In this document: in pieces, positions 1 to 15,700 of the stretch
Layout of the letters: every line of letters starts with the position of its first letter
How positions within the stretch are numbered: the stretch's first letter is position 1
NCBI GenBank assembly: GCA_039090855.1
Contig: CM077013.1
Span: forward strand, 140,327,240 to 140,391,239
Length of the DNA stretch: 64,000 nt
From: Macrothele yani
Taxonomy: Eukaryota > Arthropoda > Arachnida > Araneae > Macrothelidae
Direction: 5' to 3'
Position numbers and translations under genes: made by a program
Notes under the pieces: model-generated
What the model saw: the letters and a program-made list of their open reading frames with translations, nothing else
Database searches by the model: none
Told to the model about the DNA's origin: nothing

Positions 1-500
1 ACACCCTGTTCTAGCATATCTCACAAATATTCGATTGGGTTACGATTAGGGGAGTTTGGGGGCCAAGGCAATGTGGTGAATTCATTGTTGTGTTCCTCCA
101 ACCACTCAGTAGTTATACAAGCCCAATAACATGTGTTGTCCTGTTGAATGATGGCACTGTGGTCTAAGTAAACCTCCTGCAGATATGGATAGACATGGCA
201 GGCTAACAGGTGTCTGAATCGTCCACCATTCAGTGTTTGTGGGATGATAACCAATGGATCTAAGGCTTGCCAAGAAAAAGCTCCCCAGACCAGAACACCA
301 CCTCCACCAGCTTTTTAAGCCCCAATTGTGCAAACAGAGGATAGAGCTTCATGCTGTTTATGATATATACAAACCCAGCCATAAGTATGGTGCAGCAGAA
401 AATGAGACTCACCACTCCAGATGGCTTTCTTCCATCTGTCACGGTTCCATTGGAAATGTTCCTTGGCCCCATGCGAGGCGTTGTATACGATGACTGGGCG
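1..500 (-). pseudogene. Tc1-like transposase relic, left end outside window
   Basis: Read on the minus strand from about 485, the DDE core of a Tc1-family transposase is visible: WKKAIWSGESHFLL near 440-395, GGGGVLVWGA near 310-280, IIQQDN near 160, and PWPPNSPNRNPIEYL at the left edge. The first catalytic aspartate of the usual SDES motif is glycine. A TAA stop lies between the first motif and the GGGG motif near 318. The second acidic residue (QQDN) and the glutamate (NPIE) are kept. The N-terminal DNA-binding domain is missing. This is a dead copy, related in sequence to the copy at 58.3-60.1 kb. Confidence 0.8.
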
Positions 501-898
501 TCATCATTTATTTCCATATAACAATTTTATTTACATAATTTAAAGCACAGATTTCATTCCTATTGCCACATTACGAATACTTCTTAATTAATCTATGTGG
601 TGTCATCTTATTATGTGGATTTCTGCCATTCATTGTCATCACAAGATAGCTTAAGAAATATCGCTCTGTCTCTCTTATGCGCGCACGCACACACATAAAG
701 AAATAAAATATTAAAGTTGCAAAACAAATTCCTTCCATAATCTTTGCTGTTGTTCTCAAAACTTATTTCATATTTTCTGCAATCAAAAACTTATATTTTA
801 TGCAAAGAAGCCTGATGAAAGATGAGACTTCATTTTGAGACATTACACATTATAAAAACTCGGCAGCAAAAAAACAGGTTTTCACCAAGTTCTATGAA
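501..898. other. AT-rich flank with no recognised gene
   Basis: AT-rich sequence with a short alternating GC/CA stretch near 678-696. It holds the left target-site copy (884-898) of the LINE insertion. No coding or RNA signal is seen. Confidence 0.5.
884..898. repeat. Left target-site duplication of the LINE with GATA tail
   Basis: ACCAAGTTCTATGAA occurs here and again, identical, at 3341-3355. The two copies bracket the truncated LINE plus its whole tetranucleotide tail, as expected of target-primed reverse transcription. Confidence 0.85.
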
Positions 899-1470
899 TG
901 AAATTAGTAGGTGGGTGAATTCTTCATTGAAAGTCATAGCTGCTTTGAGAGGTTTTCACAGGAATGATGGGTTCTCAAGAGAGTCCCGCATGGCTGTGTA
1001 TGAAAGTGTATTTGTTCCTACTCTGATGTAGGGCAGTGAAACCTAGGTACTACAGAAGAAACATAGAAGTTGTATGTGTGCTGGAGAAATGAGGTACTTA
1101 CAGGGGAGTTTGTGGCAAGACGTGTTCTGATTGTGTGAGGAATGAAGATGTGTTGCAGTTGTGTAATGTGAAGCAAAATGTTGTTAGCAACGTGGAGACT
1201 AACATTCTGCAGTGGTTTGGGCATGTTAAAAGAATGAGTAATGAGATGCTTTTTAAGAAACAATTTTTAGCCCAAGTGGCAGGAAGGAAAGGTAGAGGAA
1301 AGCCAAGGCAGTCATGGGAGGATCAGATTCAGGAGTGTCTGCATGTGAAAAAGATTATGAGTATGAAGATCTTGTGTACGGCGTGTGATGAATGTCAGTG
1401 AACACCAAGTTGTATGTTGCTGTAAATGGAGACTATTGATATGACAACAGTAAGCAACATTTATCTGATT
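899..1470 (+). pseudogene. 5'-truncated LINE, C-terminal part of reverse transcriptase
   Basis: The plus strand encodes the tail of a non-LTR retrotransposon ORF2 in broken frames. It has MAVYESVFVPTLM then a stop where YGSETWVLQK is expected, a frame change, then NEDVLQLCNVKQNVV and ILQWFGHVKRMSNEML, with a basic [18 protein letters not shown] stretch near 1290-1335. A second copy on the minus strand at 29.5-30.1 kb has the same order. The catalytic part of the enzyme is absent because the insertion is 5' truncated. It is bounded by a 15-bp duplication (884-898, 3341-3355). Confidence 0.8.
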
Positions 1471-3340
<1,870 letters not shown>

Positions 3341-3355
3341 ACCAAGTTCTATGAA
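3341..3355. repeat. Right target-site duplication of the LINE
   Basis: Exact 15-bp match to 884-898, directly after the last GATA unit. Confidence 0.85.
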
Positions 3356-3614
3356 GAGGATGCGTTGTAACCTTTAAATCAACCTATTAAGTTTAAATGC
3401 AAAATTTTATTTTAGCACATTTAATGTTTCACACTAACACTGAGAGACACAGGACTTTGTCAAGGAAAAAAGTCATGCTTATGCTCTGTTCCTTTCTGTA
3501 GTCAGAACCCAAATTCTGATCAATATTTTACATAAGGCAGTGTGCATATGATGGAAGGCTTAAAATTATATTGGAATTCATTAAAATCCAAAAAAAATAA
3601 AATAAAATACGTAC
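3356..3614. other. Intron sequence, nothing recognised
   Basis: AT-rich DNA just past the donor of ZNHIT6 exon 6 in the gene's direction. No repeat family was matched. Confidence 0.4.
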
Positions 3615-3706
3615 AGAAGGCAGAAAGTGGTTGAAGTTTGGCTGCTGTTTTCTAGCCCTTTCAGTGTTATTTACTGATCTTGCAGTTTCTTCCAAGAAAC
3701 GGTAGT
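3615..3706 (-). CDS. ZNHIT6: ZNHIT6 exon 6, segment after the zinc finger
   Basis: Acceptor TTTCTGTTTGCAG and donor GTACGT border 92 nt. The first two bases complete a GAC codon with exon 5, giving NLLSDYRFLEETARS across the junction, the conserved continuation of the BCD1 family. It ends in phase 0 at HFLPS. No later exon is visible in 1-3614, where a LINE with a giant microsatellite and a Tc1 relic lie, so the 3' part of the gene is outside the window. Confidence 0.88.
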
Positions 3707-6700
3707 CTGCAAACAGAAAAAATTAGTTGTTACATCTGTAATTCAAAGCAGAATTTTTTTATGCGTACTCTGGCATTTTACAGTGTCCCAAATGCAGCAG
3801 GACCACATACTGGCACAAGTACACAGACATGACATAAGTAAATAGACACTTGTCATAATGTCATTTTTCTATGTTCTAGAGTTGATATCACATTGCATGC
3901 TTGAACTCCCTTTAACATATTTCTCAGGTCACATCAGTGAGTAGGTGATACCAAAAGAACCTGCTTCGACCCAAGAAAACCAAGAAACTAAGCGACTTTC
4001 AGAAAGAACGAATCATGGGGCAATCAGATCTTGGACAAGCCAGTGTCATATTGCTGCAAACCTGCAAATTCTTCTTGCCACAGTTAATCGAGTGCTAGTG
4101 AAATTCAAGAAGGCAGGCAAGGAAGCACATCACATACGAGTCATCATGGCCATCACAGAGCTGTCTTCGAGCTGTCAAGCATTCGGCGGACCCCAATCCT
4201 TGGCTCCCTTTTTCTGGGTCTTTTTCCTGTTCCCTGGAATCCCGTCTGGAATTTCAGTTGTCCATCGGTGGTCTATTTTTCTGGCAACATGTCCAGCCTA
4301 TTTCCATTTCAGGGATTTTACTCTGAGCATGATGTCTTCCACTCTTGTCATTTTCCTTATCCATGAGTTCCTCTTTGTACCTCTCCTGGTTACACCAAGC
4401 ATGTATCTCTCCGGGCTTCTTTCAGTAGTCAGTAAAACATAAATAAGCTGAATAACAAATATGAAACCAACAGTCAGCACATGAGAAGAAAACAGCAAAA
4501 GAAACAACCAAACATGGCACAGCAAACAGACCTTTGGGGTCCCATTGGTGTTGTTTGTTGTGATCTTTGACCTTGTGTGGTTTAGATATTTATTGTACCA
4601 TGTGTGGGGGGTTCCTTGACTTTTTTTACTTTCTTTCTTTTATATAGTGTTTTTTATAAAATTATTTGCTTTTTACTGTTTCTTGGTTGCATTTTATTTT
4701 TTAATTTATATAAATACAGTGTAACTTGGATAATTCGAAGCTGAACAGGCCACAAAAATAATTTGAATTATCGACAAATTCGAATTAGGCAAGTTTGAAT
4801 ATGGGCACATTCAAGTACTGTAAAAAACTGCTTTTTTATTCATAACATACCAAAAAAAAAGAAGAATGCAGTAAATTTACATATTTTTTGTAAAAAAAAC
4901 GTGAAATTTTGGCTTGTTTCTTAGAATTTATGTTATGGGAAAGGGTAAATTCCTCAAGTTTATCGAGTGAATGAAATAGAGAGTAACTTACATTCTGCTG
5001 TCTCTCAACAAATTTCCTTAACTGTTGGAGGTGAACCAAGGCCTCTAACTGAATTTGGAAGGCACTCTTCAGGAAATTCTGGCTGATCCAGTTCTTCATC
5101 TGAAGATAAACAGCAGGTCTTTTTATTCACAACTTCAGCCAAGATCTCATCATCTGTGAGCTCACCACAAACAGCTAAATTGTTATCAACTCTCACAAAA
5201 GCCTCATACGGTACATCACGGCCTACGTTTTTCCAGTACTCCACAGTGGGTATGATCTCCTCGCCACCATTACCTTGATGTAGTTGAGACTTATCATCGG
5301 GGTGCTGGAAGCCTGCTTTTCTGAAGCAGTTGGATATAGTTTCAGGTTTAACTGGTTGCTTCATCCAGAACAGTATGTGCCCATTTTAAAAGGTAATTGT
5401 TGAAAATACGAGATTACGAAAATGGTATTTTCTTCGAATTAAACAAAAAAAAAAAAAAAAATCTTAATAAGAGCAATGAGAGTGAACTTACCCTTACCAG
5501 AAGGTCCGTTCTCTCAGATAAGCAGACATTTCTTTGCACGTTAACTTCCATTTTATCCACGGTTGGTTTTTGCCTTTGGTGCAGTGGTTTTTTATGTTGT
5601 CTTCAACATGTTCTTTTGTTCATGGTAATTGTAGGCATGTAAATTTTTGATTAGTTATAATGATACTGTGACTTGTCAAACAAAGAATTACAAAAAAAAA
5701 GTTTGAATCAAAGGGGTTTTTCAACATTATTTATATAGAAAATTCAAGGGACCAAATGAAAAATTCGAATTAACCAAGAATTTGAATTAAAGATTAAAGG
5801 CGCTCGAATTAGACAAGTTACACTATATATATAATACACACACACACACACAACTTGAATTCGCTTCGCCAAATGCTGGGATGTCATTTTCTGTAAAGTG
5901 GAATCAATGCCATGGAAGCTGAAAGTAGTTGCAGGGCTTGAAAAATATCTGAAAAGTTACATGCCCAGCTTGGCATGTGCAGAAAATATTTACTTGCCCA
6001 GAAGTAAAATCTACATGCCCAGAAAAACTTATCTTTTAAGATAACAAAACAGAAGCCTCATTTTTTTAAAGTTAAAAATTGTGATAAACCTTTTATACAT
6101 CTTTTGCATGGTCATTTTGAAGTGTCTGTATTAAATGCACAAAAGCATATATCTCAAGTTTTAAGAAAGGTAATCGATGGCATTTGAGAAATTTAGTGAT
6201 GATGCTATGTTCAAGAATTTTTAATATATGTCCTGTGTTTTGCAAAAAAATTAAATAATCATAGTTAACTGTATGGCAGTTTAAGTAGTTTTTAACAACA
6301 ATTTTGAACATGAAAATTATTTACCTTTTTCTCTTGTGCAAACAGAAGTAATTTTGCATCATAAAATATCCCAAGAATTGTTGTTTAGAAACAAAGGCAA
6401 TCCCTATGTCTTTGACTACTGTTGTATGAACTTATAGTTATTAAACATATATCACCACCTGACACCGCATATCCTTGAAAAAATTGCTAGTGATATCAGC
6501 AATTTTAGGATGGTTTTCGCAAACAGTGCACCACATAATAGTCTTGTCGTCATTTGACTTTAGCCAATTAAATGTTTTTATCCAAGATTCCTCAACTGTG
6601 CGACAGTGTTCACTTTTTTTTTTTTTTTCATACGCTTTATCATAGCCCGCTTGTGCAAGTTTCCGTTTTGCCAACGATGCAGAATTCGATTCTGAAATTA

Positions 6701-9700
6701 AATGTCACTCAACCATGCGAAAGACGAATTTGTAATTACCGCTGACAGATCGGGAATTTCACATATTTGCTTACTATGACACATACTGTCATTGCTGGAT
6801 TTTTTTCCAAAAAAACATCTTGCATCCATTACTAAATACAACTTATGTCTGCAGCTAACACGAACTGCTGTTCTCTCAGATAAACTAAGTTATCGGCGTC
6901 TGCAATTTTTGCTCTTCTCCCGGTTAAGTGGAACGCATTGCGCAGGCTCATTCTTAAACGAAACTTAGCTTTTGTTTCAGTAGTACCGCTGTCAGTCGAC
7001 GACTGTGGGCGGGCGCGAGGGCGGAAGATTCCGCTTACCCCTCCTTCACTTGCGCAAGTTTTATCAGGGACCCCACTCCACTCCACCCGTGGCTGTGCAA
7101 TAAATAATCTGTTGTCACTCCCTCCCCATGAAGAACAGCTTTTTTCCCCATCAGTCTGCATCCTCCTGTTTCATGGCAGTTTACGCATTTGGCCACTAAA
7201 CACTGTAGGCTAGTTTCATTAGAGGCATGCATCCTGTCGTTAACTGTAAACTACATCTGCAGCAAAACTACTTATGGCATAATATAATTGTGAAGCACTA
7301 TTCTTCTGGCCTTGGCACTCATTCTGTAACAATAATACAACTTCTAGTGATTTGCAGTAAAATGAAAAACCCTCGATGACCGTCTTTTTTTCTAGAGTAG
7401 AAAATTTGTCATTCCAAATTTTTATGATCTTTAAATATAGTTGCCCGACCGGGCAACTAGATTTTCGTTTTACTTGCCCAGGCCAATAATTTACATGCCC
7501 CAGGCATCTCTGGCATGATATTTTTCAAGCCCCGAGTTGTTATGGCAAAAGGTGGCCAAACACAGTATTTGGTAGGCAGTCACGAATGTAAGTACATTTC
7601 TCAAAAATGTATGTTCCAATGAAAGAACAAGTATATTGTTGAAGAAATATCTACCTTTTTCTCTACATACCGTAATAGTTATGCCTGCTAAGTGAAAATA
7701 TCTTTTCCATATCATCCTGCATTTTTCTCTGTGCTTAATTCATTGACTAAAGGTGGTGTAAATTCTATACACTGGTTAGCTGCATGTAATAGTGTATGCA
7801 GCTAACTAAAGTATTTACAAAAGGAAATGTTCTGAAGACTGGAAAAAGGTCACATGGACAGACGAATCATGGTTCTTTCAGCATCTTGCAGATGGCATGA
7901 TTCAAATTTGCCTCGAACAATATGAGGTCATACACAGATAAATAAACAAATACAGGACTCCATTGGGATGAAGTGTTTTAAATTACAGTTGTTCTTGTTG
8001 TTTTAATTTTTAATTGCACTGTATTTACAACAAGAACAACCGCATTTTGGTTTAAAGACCACCATGAGCAATTCAATGGGCTATAAGCAATCACATGTCC
8101 CTAATTCAGGGCCACTGGTTAATTTCACAATAATCATTAACAAGTTTTTCCACAATTAATGCAGTGGAAAATATCTAAACACAGTAAATACAGTGCAATT
8201 TTTTTTTATTTGGAATGCATTTTATTCTACTTTTACCAGTACAGTAAAAATGCTTAATGGTGTACAACAGAATTCAATAATTGTATGCTATTAGGATGGT
8301 TGGCTTCTGAGCCGAACTAGGCTCACCATATAAAAACTTCTTACCAAATGTGTACATACAGCATGTAATCAAAGTGAAGTTTTCTGATTAAATGCTTTTT
8401 ACTTTTTTATTTTTTTGAGAAAAATACAATGTGTGGATACATACAGTATGTGTACAGTATTTTCATTTTTAAAATATAGTACATACAATGAACACTTTTC
8501 AATGCATGTTTAAACATATGTACATAACAGTAAAATATGTTACACCATAAATTTTAAATGCACTCGTTATCTAAATCATTCATCAAATTTTTTAGCAATT
8601 TGTAGCATGTTTTCTAAAATGTATTTTTAAATAGTGCTCATCCCTTCTTTTAAAAAAACAAACACAAACTTTGTGACCCTTTATTACATTTTACAGTGTC
8701 TTCAAGTATCGCACACATTTTCTACAATTGCTTTAGATGTTTTCTCAATGAAACCAATTCTTCTGATGTTTTCAATGCAACAAACTCGCACACGTTGTTT
8801 GTTGCCTCTACGATACACAGATCTTTGACTGCAATGAAATCTTTTGCATTTCCTTCACGGTTTAGACATGCAGTTAGTCCAAAAATTGCATCTAAAAATT
8901 TGAAGGAAGTTGCTTTGCCACTTCTAAGAAAAGATTTGCCATATTAAAACCACTGACCAGTAGTTTTTGTAATGAGGACCTGGAGGACAAAAAAAAGTAC
9001 CCTACTTCCATCCAAAGAAGCTAAATATATAAAAACCTTTGCAGGAAACATTTGCTAATCCCCCCCCTTTGAACATTCATGTTTTTAACTGTCTTATGAC
9101 TAAGATCACTGTCTGGTATTTGAAGGGTTCACTATTTGGAGGTAAATATATAGAGCCATATATACTTCTAGACTGGAGATTACAAAACTGTTTGCTAAAT
9201 GGATGTGTCCATTAAATATTTTTTACTGTATTATTGCACAGTGTATATGAATTATAATTATTTAAAAAAATCTGCAACTCAGACAATTTTGCAAGCTTTC
9301 CTGTTTGCAATGCAGAATAAATATGCTTTGTGTGTCAACAAAATATTTTTATGAGTTTCCTTAAATGTCAGAAAATATCTAAATTGCACCTTCTTTAACC
9401 CCTCCTTTCAACAGACACCTTGTGTAAGATCTCATTTGTTTGGCTTGAACAATTATTCTAACAATGTGAACATAATGCTCTACCTATTCTTGTTTGTTTC
9501 AAAATTGGCCAAGTTTTTAGCCACTCAATATTACCTCGTGCACAAATAAGATCATTCAGAAGTTCATATAAACTCATGCATCATCACTGAAAATTAAATG
9601 TAAACAAGACTTAAATATTCAAACTCACCACTGAGAAGATTTACATTCGTGAATTTATTGACAGGAACAAATGCCGTTTTATCTCTAACTCCATTACACT

Positions 9701-12700
9701 GTTTCTCTATTTTATGTGCTTTGACACAGTTCAGTGAACATGTTCTAATTGAGCAGGCAGGGCAACAGTACTTTGCTTCTGCTCCACAAATGGTACACAG
9801 TCTGAAAAAAAAAATATAACAAAAGATGAATGAAATTGTATATGTAGAGCGAAGGGGGTGTATGTTTGTGAGAACGCTAAAATAAATGGTGAAACATCAA
9901 ACTACAGAGCATCCTGCCAAATTACAATACCAAACTCTTACACTAAAATTTACAAATAACAATATGCATTACCCATAACCCCCTTTCCAAAAGACAATAC
10001 ATCAAGCAGTATGATGGCGACGTTATACATAGACTGGTGTGCAAAAATTAAAAACGAAGAAGAGAAATTAGCATAACGGCGGAACAAGCAGGCAGAACGG
10101 ACCAAAAGACCACTCGGGAAATAGACTAGGGTCCAGTACGGTATGCAAATATATGCAGCATGACGTATGGGGGGGGGGGAGTATCGGAAGAGTATAAAGC
10201 ACACGGGCGGTGAAAACTATTGCACGGTGTAGATCGGTTTGAACGATGTCCAGTTGTTGCCACCGTGTGATATGGCCAACAGGCAATCCAGTAGATGACA
10301 TCTAGATGACTTTACCCGAGGTTGCGTCATTGGGAAGTTGGAAGAAGGTCGAAGTGTGACTAGTGGGGCCGAAGAGTTTGGGATTACTCACAGCATCGTT
10401 TCATGAGCTTGGAGAACATTTCAAACAACAGGAACAGCTATCCGAGAGTTTAGCAGTGGTCGTCAACAAGCAACCACGGCGGCGGACGACCGGTATACAT
10501 AGGCAAGAAGAGACAGACGGCAGACAGCGGGCGAAATCGCAAAGCACATGCAACAGACAACTGGACGTCCATTATCGTGTTTTACTGTGGCCAGGAGGCT
10601 GCACAAAGGTGTTCTATTTGCACAACTATCAGTACGGTGTGTGCCATTAACGCCTGCTCATCGGAGACAGTGGTTTCTGTGGTGCCAGGAACACAAGAAC
10701 TGGATACATCAACAATGGGGCCGAGTTCTCTGTACGGATGAGAGCCGATTTAGTCTGACGAGCAATTCTGGACGTATACACATCTGGAGAGAGCAGGGAA
10801 CACGCAATCACACCTCCAACATCGTCGAAAGGGACCGGTTTGGAGGTGGCGGAGTTCTCGTTTGGGGCGGTATCATGCTTAGTAACCATACTGACCTCCA
10901 CATCCTCCAAGGAGGTTCAGTCACTGGTGTCCGCTATTGAACCGAGGTTCTCCTGCCTCCCGTGCGTCTGTTTAGAGGTGCTGTGGGTCTTGAGTTCCCC
11001 TTCATGGACGACAACGCTACACCTCGTCGTACAGAGGCTGTCGCAGAGCTGTTGGAGAGTGAAGATATTCAACGCATGGATTGGCCCGCAAGGTCCCTGG
11101 ACCTAAATCCAATCAAACATGTGTGGGAACTTCTCGGAAGACGCTTGTCAGCACGTCACCAGCAACGATTCCGCAGCTGCAATTGACGCTACACGAGGAA
11201 TGGGCCACGATCCCTCAACAGCTCCTTGACAACCTCGTCCTCAGCATGGACAGACATTGTAAATCCTGCAACGCAGTCAGGGGTGATCATATCCCCTACT
11301 AAAGACTGGATTTTTCTTGGCAGCCGCCTGTCACATGGACGTTTCTGTCTTCTGTCCAGTTGTGCTCGAAGCTACCTTTTCAATAAAGTGCCTTTGTATC
11401 CTTTGGATTCCTTGTTTGAACGGTTTTGCTCACTTGTCCCATATTCTTACATCTTGGGGATCTTATGGTATGATTTGAGTCAATGTGGAGCACTTCTGCA
11501 TGACGTTACATTCGAAAAACCGTCTCATCCTTAATTTTTGCACGCTAGTGTACATACACGAGACTGATGAAGAAAAAAAGCTGAAGTTTCTAACTGCGTA
11601 AAAAATCAGAATGGTTGGTGAAGGAGTGTGAACATAATGCATCATGAGCCAGAAAAACTGTTCATTGCAATTTATGTAATTACGAGGGTTGTACTGAAAG
11701 TAATGCAAAAGTGGGCATAACTTTTTTATTAACTGACAGAGGTTTTTCAAATTGCACATGTTGGTAGAGTAACTCTTTCTCCATCACAAGCAATGCATTT
11801 GCACCATCACTGAACCCAACTCTTGAATTGTCTTTGAAAAAATTTAGGTGTGGACTGTTGTACCCACTCCTTCACAGCCACTTTTTCTCCTCATATGTGT
11901 CATCAAATCTTTGTCCCTGGAGACTGTTTTTCATTGGAACGAACAGGTGGAAGTCAGAGGGCACCAGATCTGGGCTGTACAGTGGATGGGGACCACAGAC
12001 CAGCCTAACTTGCTAATCGCCTGATTTGTCATCAAAGATGTGTGTGGTCTTGCATTATCATGGTGAATGTGGATCCTTTTCAAATTTTTGTTCGGTCTCT
12101 TCCTCCTTATGGCTTCTTTACGCTTCTTGAGTGTTTCAGTGTATCGCTTGCTGGTCACAGTACGGCTACATTCCAGAAAATCAAGGAGAATGACACCCCT
12201 GTCATCCCAAAAAACAGTCACCATGGCTTTCTGTGCTGAACGCTGGCTCTTGAACTTCTTAGGCCTTGGTGAAGGAAGCTCCACACAGGCTATCGAAAGA
12301 CTGCGGTTGCTTGAGCCACAATCACAGCCCTAATGTACCGGTTGAAGCCACGCATCAGATTACAGGGTTGCCACTCAAAAGTAATAAAAAATTCCCTGAT
12401 TTTTCCAGGTTCTCCAGGTGGTTTTAAAAGTTTTCCAGAGTGGCATGTTGCAAAAAATTGTTACATTTCATTACATTCTGTTCATTTTTCCCACCAAAGC
12501 ACACACTTGTAAATTCTTTATATAATTTGTCTTTAAAAAATTACCTGCTTTTCATTAATAACTAACTGTGCACATTATTTTCTGTACCAAAGTTCCGTGA
12601 ACTTTTGTGAATACTACCCACACGGAATTTGTAAATACATTCCCATAGAAACAGGTCATACGTAAGAAAAAATCTGTTAGTTGAATAGTTGCAGTTTTTT

Positions 12701-15700
12701 TTTATAACACAATGCAGCTAAGCTTAATGATGGAATGGCTCTGTTCAAAGAAACATGTTTCAAGAGAACCAACAGACAAAGGACTTTGATCCATCATTTG
12801 GTTGGTTCTCTTGTGAAGTGTTTCTTCAAGCAGGAGCCATTGTGCCTAATTGTTCCATGTTATAACAACTGCCTACAGAAATTGAACAAGAGCTTAATAA
12901 CTGGCAACTTTAAAAATTCAATATTGCATCTTTTTTTAGAGAATAAAGGAAATACTTAATATAACTGAAAATAAGATCTACCAAATTCTAGGCAGGCAGT
13001 AATTGCAAGCAAAAGTTTGAAATCTTGAAAAAATAAGTTTTTTAGGAAAAATAAAGTATCCATTGATTTTTACAAAAAAAAAAGGGGGGGGGTAATTTTC
13101 CCTGAGTTTTAGAACCATTTTCAAATTCTCTGAGAATTCCAGGTTTTCCAGGTTGAATGGGAACCCTGGATTATTGAGGCAAAACTTGCTGATTCCCATA
13201 TTCAAATTTCTGAAATTGATGTAATTATGAACGCACTTCGCCTTGTTAAGAAACGTTCATATTTCAAATTTCAAGACAGCATTTATCAACAGTTAAAGGG
13301 CTCCCCAATGGATTCCCCCTGTCAGCTGTCTTAGTTGAATTTCTTTTACAGCATATTGAAAATCAGGTTATAAGTTCCTTTCCCCACCGTCCATTGCTTT
13401 ACTTAAGGTACGTTCACAACATCCTGGTTGCATGGCCTCACAGACGGAATGATTTACACTTGTTCGCCAACGAACTATCATCCCAGTTCCCAACCATCAG
13501 GCTCACGATAGAGTTTGAAAATGATAATTGTTTACCATTTCTGGATATTCTTATTAAGAAGAATTATAATTGTAACTGTATCACTACTAGTGTATATAGA
13601 AAACCATGTCATTCACCAGTTATTATTCCATTTTTCTCATCACATCTAAAACAACACAAATTGTCGGCACTGTTCTTTTTGTTCAGAAGAGCGCACTCAC
13701 ATTCCTCAACCCCCGAACTCCTACAACAAGAAGTTAAATACATTTTTAATTTAGCTAAGCAACACGGATATCCTAAATACTTGACTAGTCAGGTATTCAG
13801 TAAAGTCAAATATGCCCTGAATACTACTTTGTCAAGAGAGACTAATCATAACACTAAATATGAGGGCTCCATGCAGTATAATTCACTTTTAACAAGAACC
13901 TTATCACACCTTTGTAAACAACATGATGTGAAATTTGGCTTACAATCACGCAATCTTTTTCCAGTTGTTCGTAAAGATCGTAAACAATGCTGTGGTAGGG
14001 ATCAATGGGGTATCTACAACATCCCGCTACTTCAGGCAACCACAGGACAAATTGCCTCAAATTATTTGGGTTCCACAAAATGTAATCTTGGATTACAGAT
14101 TAAAGAACATAAATACAACATTAAAGCAGGCATGTATTGCACATGCCTAGCCAAATGTGTACTCCAAGACAATCTTAATCCAGATTGGAGTAATGCAAGA
14201 ATTATTCATACTCCTAGCAACCTAAGAAACCTATTAATAAGCGAAAGTGTGTATACACACTATCTACCAACAAGTAATTGGACACCTGTGATAGCAAAGG
14301 AAAACGAAGTTTATTCACCTTCAATAGTTGGTGGAGCCTCCATGAGAGGCGATTACAGCTGCGACCCTCCGGAGCATACTCTCAACCAGACGTTGTATGA
14401 CGGCTAGCGGTATTTCTTCCACTCGGCTTGGAGAAGACAGGTCAGTTCCTTCACAGATTTCGGACGGTGGGGGCACCCCTTAAGTCAATGCTCCAACTCG
14501 TTCCAGAGGTGCTCGATAGAGTTAAGGTTCGGGCTCTGCGCAGGCCAGTCCATTCAATTAACCTCATTGTCACCATACCAAGCCATGGTGGACCTCGCAA
14601 CATGACAGGTGGCATTGTCATCCTGAAAGTAACATGGGTCCACCCTGTAAAACTGCCACAACGTAGGAAGCGCATAGTCATCCAAACTGGTGCAGTAGGT
14701 CTCGACGCTGAGTCTACCAGGAATTGTGACCAAGGGTCCCGTATCATACCAGGAGAAACACCCACATTGTATAATTCCACCACTGCCGAACTTCACAGTT
14801 GGTACAATACATTCCGGCAGGAGGCGTTCTCCAGGCAGATGCCAAACCCAGACCCTGCAATTCGAACGGCAGAGGGTGAACCTTGATTCATCACTCCAGA
14901 GAACCTGTTTCCACTGTTCAACGGTCCACTGTCGACGTTTTTGCATCATGTTAGCCGAGCAGCGCTATTAGACTTGGTGATCAAAGGCCTGTGGGCGGCA
15001 GCATGTCCATGATAACTGAGCAGATGGGCTTCCTTACGGATGGTATTCATCGAAAGAACACTCCCGGATGCCTGTTGAAACTCCTCACGGATGTGGCCCA
15101 TCGATTTGGTGTGGTTCTTCCGAATTTCTCTGGCCAGCACCCGTCGGTCTCTAACGCCCAGTTTTGTTGGTCTGCCGGGTCGGGGCACATTCCGACAGTC
15201 ACCTCTCATCTTCCACTTGCCAATCACGTAGGTCACTGTCGATTTTGAGTACTTCAACTCGCTGGATATGTCACGTATGGATCGGCCATTTCTGTGATAC
15301 CCGACAATTATACCTTTTTCGAAATCAGAGAGCTCCGAACTGCGTGGCATCTTGCATGCAATTGGTTGCGTTGTTGTTTCTCACACGATATTTAATGGCG
15401 GCGGCCAATATGCCATTATGATGAACTTTCAGAAGACATTAAAAATGAACTTTCATCCTGAAGGGAAGATTCCTGAGGATTGGAACAACGCTACAATGAT
15501 CCTGCTACATAAAAAAGGTGACATTGAGGATCTCAAGAACTACGAGACCTATCAGCCTCCTATCAGTGGTTTATAAAATCTTCACTAAAGTTCTTTCACA
15601 CCGTTTAAAGGTAACACTGGACATGGCTCAACCGAGAGAACAAGCTGGATTCAGGAGTGGCTACAGCACAATAGATCATATCCACGTACTGAGAGAACTA

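Noticed and set aside
8634..8947. Host exon or small gene
   Set aside because: Two overlapping frames of 64-83 codons have no recognised similarity, and no convincing splice sites in a matching phase were found.
12355..13176. 8-bp target duplication of the hAT MITE
   Set aside because: Flanks TCAGATTA and GATTATTG share only GATTA in shifted register.
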